64,000 bases of DNA from Lachancea dasiensis (GCA_900074725.1 LT598461.1:1116001-1180000), one strand, 5' to 3'; positions 1 to 10,888 are shown, counted from the stretch's first letter. The notes: generated from the letters alone by a model not told the origin. Numbers and translations: made by a program.

Positions 1-1428
1 CTATATGCCACCGCTAAGGCCAGTGCCAACCAAATTTTGGTCTCCAAGCATGTGCAGGAGGTGGATCCTGAAATGTATGATATCTTGACCAAAGAGCGTC
101 AGAGACAGAAGCATTCGATTACCTTGATCCCTAGTGAAAACTTTACGTCTAGATCGGTAATGGATTTGCTGGGCTCAGAGATGCAAAACAAGTACTCTGA
201 AGGCTACCCTGGCGAGCGCTACTACGGCGGCAATCAGTTCATCGATAAGGCCGAGTCATTGTGCCAGAAAAGAGCATTGGAGCTTTATGGCTTGGACCCG
301 GAAAAATGGGGTGTTAATGTGCAAGCTTTGAGTGGTGCGCCGGCCAATTTGTACACCTACTCGGCAGTGATGGATGTTAACGACCGTTTAATGGGATTGG
401 ACTTACCCCATGGGGGGCACTTGTCCCATGGCTATCAGTTGGCCAGCGGCACGAAGATTTCCTACGTGTCCAAGTATTTCCAAACAATGCCTTATCATGT
501 GGATGTTCAAACTGGTCTAATTGATTACGCTACTCTGGCACAAACTTCGAAGCTGTTCAGACCCAAAGTTATTGTAGCTGGTACATCGGCCTACTCCAGA
601 ACTTTAGACTACAAAAGATTCAAGGAAATTGCTGATGCGTGTGGCGCTTATCTAATGAGTGACATGGCCCATATTTCAGGGCTAGTAGCTGCTGGCGTAA
701 TTCCTTCGCCGTTCGAATATTCCGATATCGTCACAACCACTACTCACAAGTCTTTGAGAGGACCTCGTGGCTCAATGATCTTCTACAGAAAAGGTATTAG
801 AAAGGTGACTAAAAAAGGAAAGGAAGTAATGTACGACCTGGACAAGAAGATCAACTTTTCTGTCTTCCCCGGCCACCAAGGTGGACCACATAACCATACG
901 ATTTCCGCACTTGCCGTTGCTTTGAAGCAGGCCGCGTCGCCCGAATTCAAGGAATACCAAAAAGCCGTTGTGGAAAACGCTCGAATTTTTGGTGAGGAAT
1001 TGACAAAGCGCGGCTTCCAACTTGTCTCCGGGGGAAGTGATACCCATTTGGTTCTCATTGATCTGTCGAGCATCGGAATTGACGGCGCTCGTGTTGAAAC
1101 TATTTTGGAAAAAATCAACATCGCTGCCAACAAAAACACTGTTCCAGGTGATAAATCAGCCCTTTTCCCCTCGGGGCTGAGGCTTGGTACTCCAGCTATG
1201 ACCACTCGTGGATTTGGACCTAAGGAGTTTGTTCAAGTAGCCCATTACATTGATAAAGCTGCCAAGTTGGCTATTGGCCTAAAATCCCAAGAGTCTCCAG
1301 ACGCCAAAGATGTGAGGTCCAAACTGGCCAACTTCAAACAATTATGCGAGGAAAGTGCCGAAGTTGCCCATTTGGCGGAGGAAGTATCCCAATGGGCTGG
1401 GAGCTTCCCCGTTCCTGGTGAACTCTAA
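1..1428 (+). CDS. SHM1: Serine hydroxymethyltransferase, mitochondrial type (5' partial)
   Basis: PLP enzyme that interconverts serine plus tetrahydrofolate with glycine plus 5,10-methylene-tetrahydrofolate in one-carbon metabolism. The frame is open from base 1 with no ATG before conserved sequence, so the start and any mitochondrial targeting peptide lie outside the window. Visible signatures are SLIPSEN-like [11 protein letters not shown] near the start, [13 protein letters not shown], the PLP-lysine block [13 protein letters not shown] (Lys codon 748-750), and [17 protein letters not shown]. From memory the sequence is closer to S. cerevisiae Shm1 than to cytosolic Shm2 ([15 protein letters not shown] and the PVPG ending). 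It converges with YPT10, 39 bp apart, as SHM1 and YPT10 do in S. cerevisiae. Family identification is very secure; the mitochondrial isoform is an inference from similarity and synteny. Confidence 0.96.
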   Translation, partial: LYATAKASANQILVSKHVQEVDPEMYDILTKERQRQKHSITLIPSENFTSRSVMDLLGSEMQNKYSEGYPGERYYGGNQFIDKAESLCQKRALELYGLDPEKWGVNVQALSGAPANLYTYSAVMDVNDRLMGLDLPHGGHLSHGYQLASGTKISYVSKYFQTMPYHVDVQTGLIDYATLAQTSKLFRPKVIVAGTSAYSRTLDYKRFKEIADACGAYLMSDMAHISGLVAAGVIPSPFEYSDIVTTTTHKSLRGPRGSMIFYRKGIRKVTKKGKEVMYDLDKKINFSVFPGHQGGPHNHTISALAVALKQAASPEFKEYQKAVVENARIFGEELTKRGFQLVSGGSDTHLVLIDLSSIGIDGARVETILEKINIAANKNTVPGDKSALFPSGLRLGTPAMTTRGFGPKEFVQVAHYIDKAAKLAIGLKSQESPDAKDVRSKLANFKQLCEESAEVAHLAEEVSQWAGSFPVPGEL

Positions 1429-1467
1429 ACTGTCAACTTTTAGTTTAGTGATAGTTAACCTTGTAAT

Positions 1468-2070
1468 TTAACATGCACAACCACCTGATGGGGTTATGTT
1501 GGCTCCATCTGCCCCACGAAGGTTGATTACAGATACATCCGACGTTTCTGATGCGAATTTCGAAAGAGGAATTTGCTTAGCTATTTCTTCAAATAGTTCG
1601 TTAACGCCAGCTCCAGTTTTGGCACTGACCGGCATCCAATCAACATCTGAAGCTGAGGACCCTGGCAAAAGGTCAATTTTGTTGCCCACAACTTTAATAA
1701 CGATCTCAGGGGTACTTTCATCGCTGTGTATGTAGTTTTGTAGCTCTTGAATCCAGGATTCGGCTTTACTTTGTGTTATCTCAGCTGAAACATCGAAGAC
1801 CACCAAAGCAACGTCGGTATTACGGTAATACATCGGAGCAAGTGATCTGTAGCGCTCCTGTCCGGCTGTGTCCCAGATTTCAAACGTGACGCTCCAAAAG
1901 CCAGACTCGTTTTCCCACGAGATTGTTTTTGTAGTAAACGCCGCGCCAATTGTAGCATTATTACGATGAAACTTTCCTGTCGTGAAGCGGGTCACTAAAG
2001 CTGATTTACCTACGGATGATTCTCCCAGGAGTACAAGTTTTAAATCTGCCCTGAACAGTGGTTTATTCAT
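1468..2070 (-). CDS. YPT10: Rab-family small GTPase, Ypt10-like
   Basis: A 200-residue Rab GTPase (S. cerevisiae Ypt10 is about 199). The G motifs are complete: G1 GESSVGKSA, G3 WDTAGQERY, G4 NKID and G5 SAK. The protein ends in CAC, a CXC double-geranylgeranylation signal, so it should be membrane anchored. The switch I region ATIGAAFTTKT is shared with Ypt10 and Rab5-like proteins. The start chosen is the first ATG (2070); the frame continues upstream only through non-ATG codons. Position between SHM1 and RIF1 matches the YBR263-YBR264 order. Ypt10 is thought to act in Golgi or endosomal traffic, but its role is poorly defined. It is divergent from RIF1. Confidence 0.9.
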   Translation of the reverse strand: MNKPLFRADLKLVLLGESSVGKSALVTRFTTGKFHRNNATIGAAFTTKTISWENESGFWSVTFEIWDTAGQERYRSLAPMYYRNTDVALVVFDVSAEITQSKAESWIQELQNYIHSDESTPEIVIKVVGNKIDLLPGSSASDVDWMPVSAKTGAGVNELFEEIAKQIPLSKFASETSDVSVINLRGADGANITPSGGCAC

Positions 2071-2311
2071 AGCTGAAAGATATACCTTCAAAGACCACAG
2101 GATCTTATATGAGCTCAAAATTCCAGATAACCAGCGTCTTCAACACAGTTTCATCCCACGGTTAGTAGCTAATGCTTATAGTATATCGATATGGAATTAC
2201 TATGCAGTGTATTAATGCCTTCTGTATGAATATCAAATTTCAATCAGTGCTAGATTTACCAGATAAAAGACCGCTGGCAAAAGCGAAGCCAATGAAACGT
2301 TGATTATGGAT

Positions 2312-2320
2312 GGTGGCAAA
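2312..2320 (+). promoter_or_regulatory. PACE element (Rpn4-type site)
   Basis: GGTGGCAAA is an exact match to the proteasome-associated control element bound by Rpn4. It lies in the YPT10/RIF1 divergent promoter, 242 bp before the RIF1 ATG. Neither gene is a proteasome gene, so function is uncertain. Confidence 0.45.
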
Positions 2321-2561
2321 TGAAATAAGATCAACAGAAAAATGGATGTTCATGACATATTTAGCACGATCTTGATGTTTTAGGTATTGAACGATGCCCG
2401 GAAACTTATCTGATTGTCATTGTGAACGTAATTGTCATATATAATAGCGATGAGATAACTGCAGTGTGTCCGTGACTAAACGTGCAAAACCGCGTTCACA
2501 TAGATCAAAATACATCCTGAACTGTCAAACAGTCCTTGTTGGGCAATGCACCAATAGAAAT

Positions 2562-5500
2562 ATGAACACGTCTCCAGGAAATTCCCAGAAACATGCTAGA
2601 GCTCTGGACATGTTAGAAAAACACATTTCGCAGCAGAACAAACGTGTCAAGGGCAACAATTATGTCGCGTTGTCATCAATGCTGCAGCCTCTTTCGGGAT
2701 CATCGCGACTGCCTGCACCTTCACAATCCAGGCCTTTCACCAGATCGCTAAATGGACCGTCACCATTCAGGCAAACGGTGAGAGAAGACGCAGCTGGGCA
2801 AGAGAGTCCGACGCGGCTGCGATCTTCTCCCTTGCGCAAAAGCGTCGCGTTTTCAGACAAAGTGGACTCATCGCCGCCACAGGAAGCACTGAATTCGAGT
2901 CCGCGTCCTTCTTCGATGGCCAAGGCTCCAAGGCCCATTCTAAAATTTTCAGACTCTCCTATACGCATCAAGACCAGTCCCCGTCGCTCTAGAGGTAGTT
3001 CCAGCAGCTCTAGTGACCATAGGCTTCCTTTAGAGCTTTCGAGGCATGATTCCACAAATCCTCTTACCTTAGACTACTGGATCTGTGGAGAAGTCCATAG
3101 TCTTGTGGATATCAACAGCATTGCTGAATTTAGGGCCATCTTGACAGGCGGCCTGTATTTTTTATCCAAAGCGACGCCTGCGGCAAAGGAGCGCTTTTTT
3201 GAGTTTTATGCAACTTTTAACAACATCATGCCGGTTTACTCTTCAGCAATATATTCAGACGTCAAGGAAAAGAAATTACAGATCCTCATAAACAATATTG
3301 ATTTAATATTATCAACATGTGTACCACAATTGATCGAGTTTCAGAACGTCCTGCTGAAGTCTTCGAGAAAGGATCCCTTTGTTTCACGAACTTATGTTCA
3401 AATTGTTCGCTTTTTGACCACGATATTTTCGAACTTTAGACTTATACGGGCATGTGAGAAGAATCCCATTTTTCTATCTTCTCTTCAAAGAGTAGTGGAT
3501 GGCTGTATTGAAACAATGGAGCATTCAAACTCCAATAAGGTAATGATCACCGCCCAGCTCGCCTTCCTCAGAGATGAACAATGTGCTATTCAACGAATTT
3601 CTGCTCCAAGAATTGGTGCCATTATTAAGGCAATGGGCAGGATGAAGAGAATTGAAAGCACTAATTTGCTAAGCGAAAAGCTTTTGTTACTCAAAACATT
3701 TTTGGGAAAGTATACCAAGGTTATGCTCGACACTATTGAGTATTGGCTTCCTACGGAGGTTTGTATCCAATTGATAAAAACTGGCGATTCGTTTTCGTCC
3801 AAAATTTGCAGCATATGCGTGTCCATATTACTTGACCTTCTTAAAAAATGTTTACAAGACTCAACTCATCAGAATATTCTTTGTGTGCTAAAGCAGCCGG
3901 CTGCAAGACACTATGCGCATTCTGATATTTTGGAATGTCAGACCGACAGAACGTTAGAGGAACTTCTTCTGGCTCGTGTAGAAGATTTTATTGTGGATAA
4001 GGATGAGCCAAGATTGGCATTGGATCTCTGGCTCGCCCTTGTAGGGCTTCTCTTCAATGCCAAAAATGAAATCAAGACCCTATGTGAGGAGCCTATAAAT
4101 CCATGGCTAGCGGTTAATCTCAGATATCAAGGTACAGATGATTATCATTTGAAAACTCTGGCTTTTCGTTCCTGGAGAATAGTAACATTTTTAATTTGCT
4201 ACAGAGGTTTTGGAGATGCAGGCATCTTGAACCAGCAGCTGTGCAATACTCTTCTCTTGCCCTTTCGTTCTACTGAAGCAGCTGGGGAACACCTACGGGA
4301 TCAGGACTATTATGTTATGAGAGGCGTTCTATACATGGTACTTTGCAATAACAACAAGAACCTACTGGATTTCGCTCTAAGAAATATTGTTCAGTCTTTA
4401 CTGTTGGATAAATCAATGAATTTTTCGAATAACAACCGTTGCTACGTCTTAGAGGTTTTGAATCATATGTTGTGTCAGCCACAAAGTTTATCTGCAAACA
4501 AAAGTGATTTCAATCCACTAAAAGTTGTAGCTTCTGCTGGAGTCAAAATCGAAGAGTTTCCTCCTTTGACACAATCGTTTCATGACACGTACTGGAAACT
4601 AATTTTAGATTTAGCAATTGAACTCAACAAAAACTGTGGAAGCGAGACAAGAGAAACTTGTTTTGAATTTTTGATTTTAGCCATCGCCAAGATCCCCCAC
4701 CAAAGCGTTTCTGGATCCATGCGAGACATTTGTCTTGAAGCTCTGTCAGGGTCAATGAAAGCTGTGTTCATGAACAGTTCGAGAATCATAAGTGTTTTAA
4801 CAACCTGTATGCTTGTATTTCAGAGCCATATGTGGTCAACTGCCACCAGCGCCTTGCAATTTCGGGAGGTTATTAGCACAATTATTCGGAGTAGGAACTT
4901 GACTCTCCTTGATATTCTGAAGCCTGTGGCAGAAAACACAAAAGATGTCCTCTCGGATTTAGAGGTATACAATTTTTTTCTGATGTTCAAAGACAGTGTC
5001 ATAACTTCATATGTTTCTAACGCTGTGACCTCTAAAATACGCTCTGCTGAAATCTCTCAGAGTGCGTTTGCTGCGCTTCTTAGCATTGCCGAAAAGATAT
5101 CTACTGAGAATGTTGCCAGCACCGTCATGACCATCTGTGACAAATTACAACGTGAACTAGCAAGAAATGAGCACGACATAATGAATTCTCTCGATTTAGA
5201 CGCACTGCAAAAGTACCTGCGATTACGGTTGAGCTCATTTACTCGTCCCATCGACTCCGAGTTCATGTATTATTTTGGTAAGACTGTAAGGAGTCACCAG
5301 CAGTTGCAAACCGCTTTGCATGTACTTTTAAGTCCTCAAGAGTTTTCCCAACTAGTATTACCTACGATCATGCTCGAGAGTCTGAACAATGCTAACAAAC
5401 CCCATTGCTATTTGAGCTGGTGGGAGCCATGCATCATGAAATACCCTAAGATGGCTCTCCCCGAGGTCCTGATGCATTTTGATGCCTTGTGCAAGCATGT

Positions 5501-7199
5501 GCAACTTTGGTTTATTAGACGAGTATTGGTGAGTTCCCGTGACAGCGAGATACCTCTTTGCTTCTCGTTTATTGAAAACATTTTGAATTCTCCTTCTGAT
5601 GGCTGGTGGCGCTCGAACCTTGAATTTCAAAGCCTGCAATGTTCATTCCTAAATATGTGTTGGTTGAAAAATGAGAGCGAACTTTTGGCAAGAGCTATAC
5701 GAATGCTGGTCGCTGTAAACTACATCGCACCAATCAAGGACCTGTTACTGACAAATCCTGAAGCCGCAACCAATGCACTAGAAACTTCCACTTTGATCAT
5801 GTTGATTGAAAAAACTGATGATGACAAAAACTCCATAATTCAGTTGTTGAAAGATCGTATAAGAGCAAACAATTTAACCATCGCCTTAGACGCCTTGGAA
5901 ATAGCCCTCACATACGAAACCAAGCGTACTTTTTCTGCTTGCAAAAATGAATTTTTAGAGCTCTTGTTGGACACCGAGGAGACAATTGTGCATGAGAAGA
6001 AGCGAACTTTGACGCTACTCGAGAGCTCACTCGCATATCTGACCTCGGAGGACAATAGCCTTCTGCACAGAGTTTTGAGGAAGCTTTTCTCAAGACTACC
6101 CACAGATATGGGTTCTTTGGTTTTCGAACAGTTATCAATTCTGCGCCGTGCTCCGTCTATTAACCCAGACGAATTTCCAGAGCTACGAAATTTGCGAGAA
6201 AACCTAGCCAGTGGTGTGCAAATACTTACACTTGACCAACCAATTGATTGTATAAAACTTGGCGGGATTCCAGGAGAAACGACCTCACGTTTGAACTATG
6301 CTGGGCACTCGATTAATGTGACCTCTTATGATTCAGAAGCTGCGTTTCTTGGTTACAAGTCCATCATACCCAATGTTGAAGGAACTATGGTTGAAAAGGA
6401 CCAACTTGAAACACGTTGCCCTACTGACGTTACTGAATCCACTTCTACTACTAAAGAGGATGGCCAGCAATCTAACGTGGTACCATGCTGCGGAACAAGT
6501 GCGCCATCCAATTTTCCAGGAGAGCTTTCGCGCAAGTTACAATCACAAGACAATCACATCAACGAGGTCAGCAATTTGTCCACTTTTGAAGATCATAATA
6601 GACTAAAGACTAAAAGTAAACTTAAAACCGCAAAAACCTCTTCCACGAAGACAAAGTGTATTGCACATGAAGCAACGCTGCCGCTTGATGAAACAGTTGG
6701 TCCTGAATTGCCTAAACTTCTTCCTCCGCCTGTTTGCGGGCCTTCATCCCAAAATATCGGCTTGGACAAAAAGTTTGAAAAGCCAGAAGAACCAGCGAGA
6801 GCTCGGGCGTCGTCATTAGAGGTCAACGGCACTGCGGTGCCCAAGATTCCAATTTTTAATTCGAGAAAGCTCAGTGGGAATATAGATTCCGACTCTTCCT
6901 CACAGCAAGCGAACGAGCTACTGGGAAGTGGACAGCCAAAAGTTCAGGCATGTACTACTGATGACAGTCCTAAGGGTGAGCAAACACAAGACCCCGTAAA
7001 CTTTAGCTACCCAACTTCTCCTCAAGAGACTATTTTGATGTCTGATAGAAAGACTAGAATGATAGTTCAAATTATCAAACAATTTGGTAAGACAGAGTTT
7101 GGACAGCTCTCTGATACTCAAAAGGCTTATCTTAAAAGCTCTATTTTGAGGTTCGTGACCAATACAGAAGCGAAACAAACACAACAAAATATCGAATAG
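2562..7199 (+). CDS. RIF1: Telomere and replication-timing regulator Rif1
   Basis: A 1545-residue Rif1 homologue (S. cerevisiae 1916). It is expected to bind telomeric Rap1, limit telomerase and recruit PP1 (Glc7) to oppose DDK at origins. The N-terminal disordered arm carries two PP1 docking motifs: KSVAF (RVxF type, residues about 93-97) and PILK (SILK type, about 125-128). The middle (about 170-1230) is a long helical HEAT-like body. A low-complexity acidic and serine-rich tail follows, then a basic C-terminal domain (RKTRMIVQIIKQFGK onward) where the Rif1 CTD and Rap1-binding motif lie. The start chosen is the first ATG of the frame at 2562; the frame extends upstream through GTG only. 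It converges with CHK1 (56 bp), as YBR275C and YBR274W do. Confidence 0.88.
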   Translation: MNTSPGNSQKHARALDMLEKHISQQNKRVKGNNYVALSSMLQPLSGSSRLPAPSQSRPFTRSLNGPSPFRQTVREDAAGQESPTRLRSSPLRKSVAFSDKVDSSPPQEALNSSPRPSSMAKAPRPILKFSDSPIRIKTSPRRSRGSSSSSSDHRLPLELSRHDSTNPLTLDYWICGEVHSLVDINSIAEFRAILTGGLYFLSKATPAAKERFFEFYATFNNIMPVYSSAIYSDVKEKKLQILINNIDLILSTCVPQLIEFQNVLLKSSRKDPFVSRTYVQIVRFLTTIFSNFRLIRACEKNPIFLSSLQRVVDGCIETMEHSNSNKVMITAQLAFLRDEQCAIQRISAPRIGAIIKAMGRMKRIESTNLLSEKLLLLKTFLGKYTKVMLDTIEYWLPTEVCIQLIKTGDSFSSKICSICVSILLDLLKKCLQDSTHQNILCVLKQPAARHYAHSDILECQTDRTLEELLLARVEDFIVDKDEPRLALDLWLALVGLLFNAKNEIKTLCEEPINPWLAVNLRYQGTDDYHLKTLAFRSWRIVTFLICYRGFGDAGILNQQLCNTLLLPFRSTEAAGEHLRDQDYYVMRGVLYMVLCNNNKNLLDFALRNIVQSLLLDKSMNFSNNNRCYVLEVLNHMLCQPQSLSANKSDFNPLKVVASAGVKIEEFPPLTQSFHDTYWKLILDLAIELNKNCGSETRETCFEFLILAIAKIPHQSVSGSMRDICLEALSGSMKAVFMNSSRIISVLTTCMLVFQSHMWSTATSALQFREVISTIIRSRNLTLLDILKPVAENTKDVLSDLEVYNFFLMFKDSVITSYVSNAVTSKIRSAEISQSAFAALLSIAEKISTENVASTVMTICDKLQRELARNEHDIMNSLDLDALQKYLRLRLSSFTRPIDSEFMYYFGKTVRSHQQLQTALHVLLSPQEFSQLVLPTIMLESLNNANKPHCYLSWWEPCIMKYPKMALPEVLMHFDALCKHVQLWFIRRVLVSSRDSEIPLCFSFIENILNSPSDGWWRSNLEFQSLQCSFLNMCWLKNESELLARAIRMLVAVNYIAPIKDLLLTNPEAATNALETSTLIMLIEKTDDDKNSIIQLLKDRIRANNLTIALDALEIALTYETKRTFSACKNEFLELLLDTEETIVHEKKRTLTLLESSLAYLTSEDNSLLHRVLRKLFSRLPTDMGSLVFEQLSILRRAPSINPDEFPELRNLRENLASGVQILTLDQPIDCIKLGGIPGETTSRLNYAGHSINVTSYDSEAAFLGYKSIIPNVEGTMVEKDQLETRCPTDVTESTSTTKEDGQQSNVVPCCGTSAPSNFPGELSRKLQSQDNHINEVSNLSTFEDHNRLKTKSKLKTAKTSSTKTKCIAHEATLPLDETVGPELPKLLPPPVCGPSSQNIGLDKKFEKPEEPARARASSLEVNGTAVPKIPIFNSRKLSGNIDSDSSSQQANELLGSGQPKVQACTTDDSPKGEQTQDPVNFSYPTSPQETILMSDRKTRMIVQIIKQFGKTEFGQLSDTQKAYLKSSILRFVTNTEAKQTQQNIE

Positions 7200-7255
7200 C
7201 ATACATTGAATTCCCGCTTTTCATTGAATAGCATGACATCAACATTTCAAATTAA

Positions 7256-8903
7256 TTATCTGTGGGGTAGAAAAATGAGATCACGACAAAGAACACTCAT
7301 TTTTTTGAAGAATCGTCTCCACTCTAAAGGATCACCCTTTCTTCGGTTGAAATAGAGAAGCGTGAGACCCTCGTCGACATTGTACAATATTATGTTTCCA
7401 GACAGGACCCAGCCCTTTCGGTCAGTTGTTTTAACGTTGATGGACATCGGAAACAAATCCGCTTCGCCGTGACATTTCCGTAACTCTTGAAATGTCTGAT
7501 GTAAGGTCTTGACAGGTACATTTAGCCTTAGCAAGGCAGTTTCCACCGTCTCTAGAATGACATTTATTTGCCGAAAAGAGTAAAATTTGGTTAACCTGGA
7601 AGGGCTGATTAGGGGGAATTCGGCTCCATTTGTATCATTAAACTGCTGTGTTGCCATATCATGCTGGATTTGCTGGCTCCACTCAATTTCATGTCCAACA
7701 AAATTGCCCTGATCTTGCTTCCGCGGTAGCTCATATTGACTAGAAACAAAGTTGTCCGTTTCACAAAAATCTCTTTGCAACTCAGCGATATCAGACTGCA
7801 CGGGTTGCGTCGACAAAACTCTGTCATTTGAATGGACTTCTGTAGAAGAAGAATCGGCAAAGAATGCGTCGTCAGTAAGTGATATATGAAGCCTACTCAT
7901 CAGTTTCTGTGTCAAAATGTGAGTGTCGTTGCAAATTCCAGATTCATCTGCAAATGATATAGGTGCTGTATACCAATTGTGTAACTTCAGCTGATTCAAA
8001 CTAGATCGCTTATCTGGGTTTGGATCTAACATTTTTCGAAGAAGGTTTAGCTGTGCAAAATCTACTTTTGCCCATGGGCCATTGGCCAACTTGCCACTGT
8101 TTTCCCAGAATTCACGAAATTGGCTATCTTCTTCATTCGGCAGTGCCCAAGGTGTTTCGCCTGTAAGAAGAACAAAAATTAAAACACCACAAGACCAAAT
8201 ATCTGTAATGTCAGCGTAGTAGCCACGAGAGTACACAATTTCAGGGGCCATGTATGGCAAACTGCCTCGTGTGTCCGAGCAAACGCGTCGAGTTCCGTCC
8301 TTGCGTCTGAATTGGGAAGCCAAACCAAAGTCGGCTAGTTTCAGATTACCATTTTTATCAAGTAAAATATTTTCTGGCTTTACATCGCGGTGTGCGATTC
8401 CACAGTCCTGGTGCAGGTACGCTAGAGCATTGACTAACTGCTTGAAGTAAAAACGGACCACTTCGACATCCACACCGACATCGGGTTCGATTTTATCAAA
8501 AAGATCGCCACCACTAGCCATCTCCATAACAATCCACAGAAAATCTTGCGTGAGGTTACAGTCTATTATTTTCAAGACGTTCACATGCGAGCTGCATTTC
8601 GACTGTAAAATGACTTCCTGAGTCACTGCTCTTTCGTCTAGCCCGTATTTGGCACATGTGGGAAGATGAACAAACTTTACTGCTACTATCTTGTCGGGAT
8701 CAGATTGCAAAGACGCTTTCTTGACACTAGTTGCGACATAAAATGGTTAATAATTGATCATGGTCGCACATGAGCAAAGATGGAACATTCACTTTCTTGG
8801 ACTGACTAACATACAACGCAAAGGAACCCTGCCCTATGGTCTCACCCAATTGCAGGTGCTTGATACGAGGAAGGGGCGATCTTTGTGAGAAGTTTATAGA
8901 CAT
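7256..8903 (-). CDS. CHK1: DNA-damage checkpoint kinase Chk1, one intron
   Basis: Serine/threonine kinase of the G2/M DNA-damage checkpoint. The long exon alone begins after the ATP loop. Joining 8815-8903 to 7256-8726 across an 88-nt intron gives 519 residues (S. cerevisiae 527), with N-terminus SPLPRIKHLQLGETIGQGSF running into AFVKKASLQSDPDKIVAVKF, which aligns with the known Chk1 start. Visible kinase motifs are the glycine loop GQGSFAFV (24-31), VAVK lysine 47, HRDVKPEN, DFGLASQF and APEIVY. The tail ends with the conserved KA1-like GDPLEWRRFFKKMS block. Synteny (CHK1 next to RIF1) agrees. The CDS is join(7256..8726, 8815..8903) on the minus strand. Confidence 0.94.
8727..8814 (-). other. 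Spliceosomal intron in CHK1
   Basis: Read on the minus strand, the 5' splice site is GTATGT (8814-8809), the branch point is TATTAAC (8752-8746), and the 3' splice site CTAG ends at 8727. The unspliced frame meets a TAG stop at the intron end. Removal restores the kinase glycine loop. The intron splits a codon after its second base. Confidence 0.9.
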
Positions 8904-9571
8904 GATCTACGCACAAGTTCGATATTTAAACCTACAAATATCAACTTTGAATTTAATACTTTCAACATACAGCGTCATAATTGTAAAAAATGATATCTGG
9001 TAGATAGTTACTCGACACTTTACCGCAGAGTCGAGAGTATTGGCATAGAAGATTAGGCATTGAATTGTTTGTCAAATCCAGATATTGATATCATGTAATC
9101 GCTTTTGTACCATGATCAAGCTTTCTCAATATTGGTATTTTATAATACATGGTGTTGACTCACTTTAGAAAAGAAGTCGGTGAATCGAAGGATAACAGAG
9201 TGTTTAGTCAAAATCACTTGGTTTGAGAGGCTTAACTTATACGACTAATGACTTTGAAATTTAGTACTACATTTTGGTTCCCAACAATGACCAGGAAGTA
9301 GTTCCATGCGCAGCTAGCCCCAACCTTTTGCTATTTTGAGAACATTCAGACATGGTCACAATTATAAATGTTAATATGTATATTGATGTGATCCAGCGTC
9401 ATCAGCTGGTAACTCACCTCAATAACGTCTACTTCAGGATGCCTTAAGTCTACTTCTGTGATCTCTAGCTCCGATGCCCTATCCATGCTTAAGTACGACG
9501 AGTGTGATTAAAAATAACTATGTGATCTAAGCATTCGGAATATCAGGGTTTCAAGTTACATTCGAACCAAG
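8904..9571. other. CHK1/UBX divergent intergenic region
   Basis: A 668-bp start-to-start promoter region. No tRNA, repeat or further gene was recognised; it has ordinary mixed composition with short A/T runs. Confidence 0.5.
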
Positions 9572-10837
9572 ATGGGAGATCTTTCTGTAGCATTTGAGGA
9601 GCAGGTTCAACCAGCTGTGAACAGATCTCTTCAAGAGAGTAAACCGCTGGTTGTTTATTGCTCGTCGGACGATGACATTTGGCTAAAAACTTGGTTAAAT
9701 AATGATATTGGGAAACTGCTACAAACCAGATGCGTAGCAGTGAGACTGCTGCAGAATACACCTGACTTCAATTACTTTGAGCAAATATGCCCTAATGTAC
9801 CTGTTCCCAGTTTCTGCTGTATTTTAGAAGGCAAAATAGCAGCTATCATTCAAGGCGAGAATTACTCTGAGAACAGAACTACCCTGCTAACATGCTTGGG
9901 ATTGCCTAACCCGGGTCCATCGCAAGAAGTACACGGTGATAGTGGTGAAGGTAGCTTTCGACAGAGAGATACGTCGCTTAGGGAAGAAGCGGAGAAAAAA
10001 GTGGCACAAATGTATCACGAAAGTGTATTGAAACAGCGAAAGGTTGAGAAGGAAGAGCGTGAGCGGATAATACGACTTGTGAAAGCTGACCGTGAAGAAT
10101 TTGTGGCGAAAAGACGTGGCAGTGTGAAGCCTGAGGCTCAAGTACCCGTGAGCAACTTGGATAGTATTCACGACAACATTAAGAGCGCAGAACGCTTGCT
10201 GGCCAAAACTTGCACGCTACAGATTCGTCTCTTGAATGGTCACTCCATCACACATCAATTTGATTCTTCCACGAAACTGGACGCCGTAAGGCAATGGGTA
10301 GATGCAAACAGAACGGATGGAGACATGCCATACGTGTTTTTAAGAAGCATACCGCGAGAAACCTTCTTAGATTCGGATGAGATGAAAAGTCTTCGTGACT
10401 TACAGCTCACTCCTCGTTCCGTACTTATCGTGAAAGCCATTGAAACTGGACTCAATCGGCCCCGAGTTGTTGATGCTCAGGGCCCTGGCTTGCTCGGCAA
10501 AATGTTCAACTCTGTTTCAGGTTGGTGGAACTCCGGTAAAAGTGATGAGCACGAGTCTACTGGTAGACCTTCCTCAAAATCTAGTGTGAGACAGATGGAC
10601 GACTCCATTTCTGTCGCCTCTTCAAAATACGTCTCTCCACTCAATTCTCCTCGCATGAAGCACCAATTGATGCGTAACCCATCTGAGTTGAGCCTCCCTT
10701 CGAGGCCCGTTTCCCCCAATGTTTATCAGTTTGTGAATGCGGACGATGAAAACCGAGACGAGACTGACCGGAAAACGTTCAATGGTAATAGTGTCAAACT
10801 CGAGGACAAGAACGACGGATCAGATGAGAGTAATTAA
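9572..10837 (+). CDS. UBX7: UBX-domain protein, ancestor of Ubx6/Ubx7 pair
   Basis: A 421-residue Cdc48 (p97) adaptor. Residues 1-110 look like the thioredoxin-like UAS domain (LVVYCSSDDDIWLKTWL, PVPSFCCI). A charged coiled coil follows (about 140-180, REEAEKKVAQMYHESV). The UBX domain is at about 213-295 (LQIRLLNGHSITHQF through SVLIVKAI). The usual FPR turn reads IPR (SIPRETF). The C-terminal third is serine-rich and probably disordered. S. cerevisiae has two copies, UBX6 (YJL048C, beside CHM7) and UBX7 (YBR273C, beside CHK1); this single gene touches both neighbours, so the symbol UBX7 could equally be UBX6. It converges with CHM7 (51 bp). Confidence 0.88.
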   Translation: MGDLSVAFEEQVQPAVNRSLQESKPLVVYCSSDDDIWLKTWLNNDIGKLLQTRCVAVRLLQNTPDFNYFEQICPNVPVPSFCCILEGKIAAIIQGENYSENRTTLLTCLGLPNPGPSQEVHGDSGEGSFRQRDTSLREEAEKKVAQMYHESVLKQRKVEKEERERIIRLVKADREEFVAKRRGSVKPEAQVPVSNLDSIHDNIKSAERLLAKTCTLQIRLLNGHSITHQFDSSTKLDAVRQWVDANRTDGDMPYVFLRSIPRETFLDSDEMKSLRDLQLTPRSVLIVKAIETGLNRPRVVDAQGPGLLGKMFNSVSGWWNSGKSDEHESTGRPSSKSSVRQMDDSISVASSKYVSPLNSPRMKHQLMRNPSELSLPSRPVSPNVYQFVNADDENRDETDRKTFNGNSVKLEDKNDGSDESN

Positions 10838-10888
10838 TAGTAGTTCACTTATTTATAACGGTTTGCATGCTGGCTTTTTTTCGTCATC

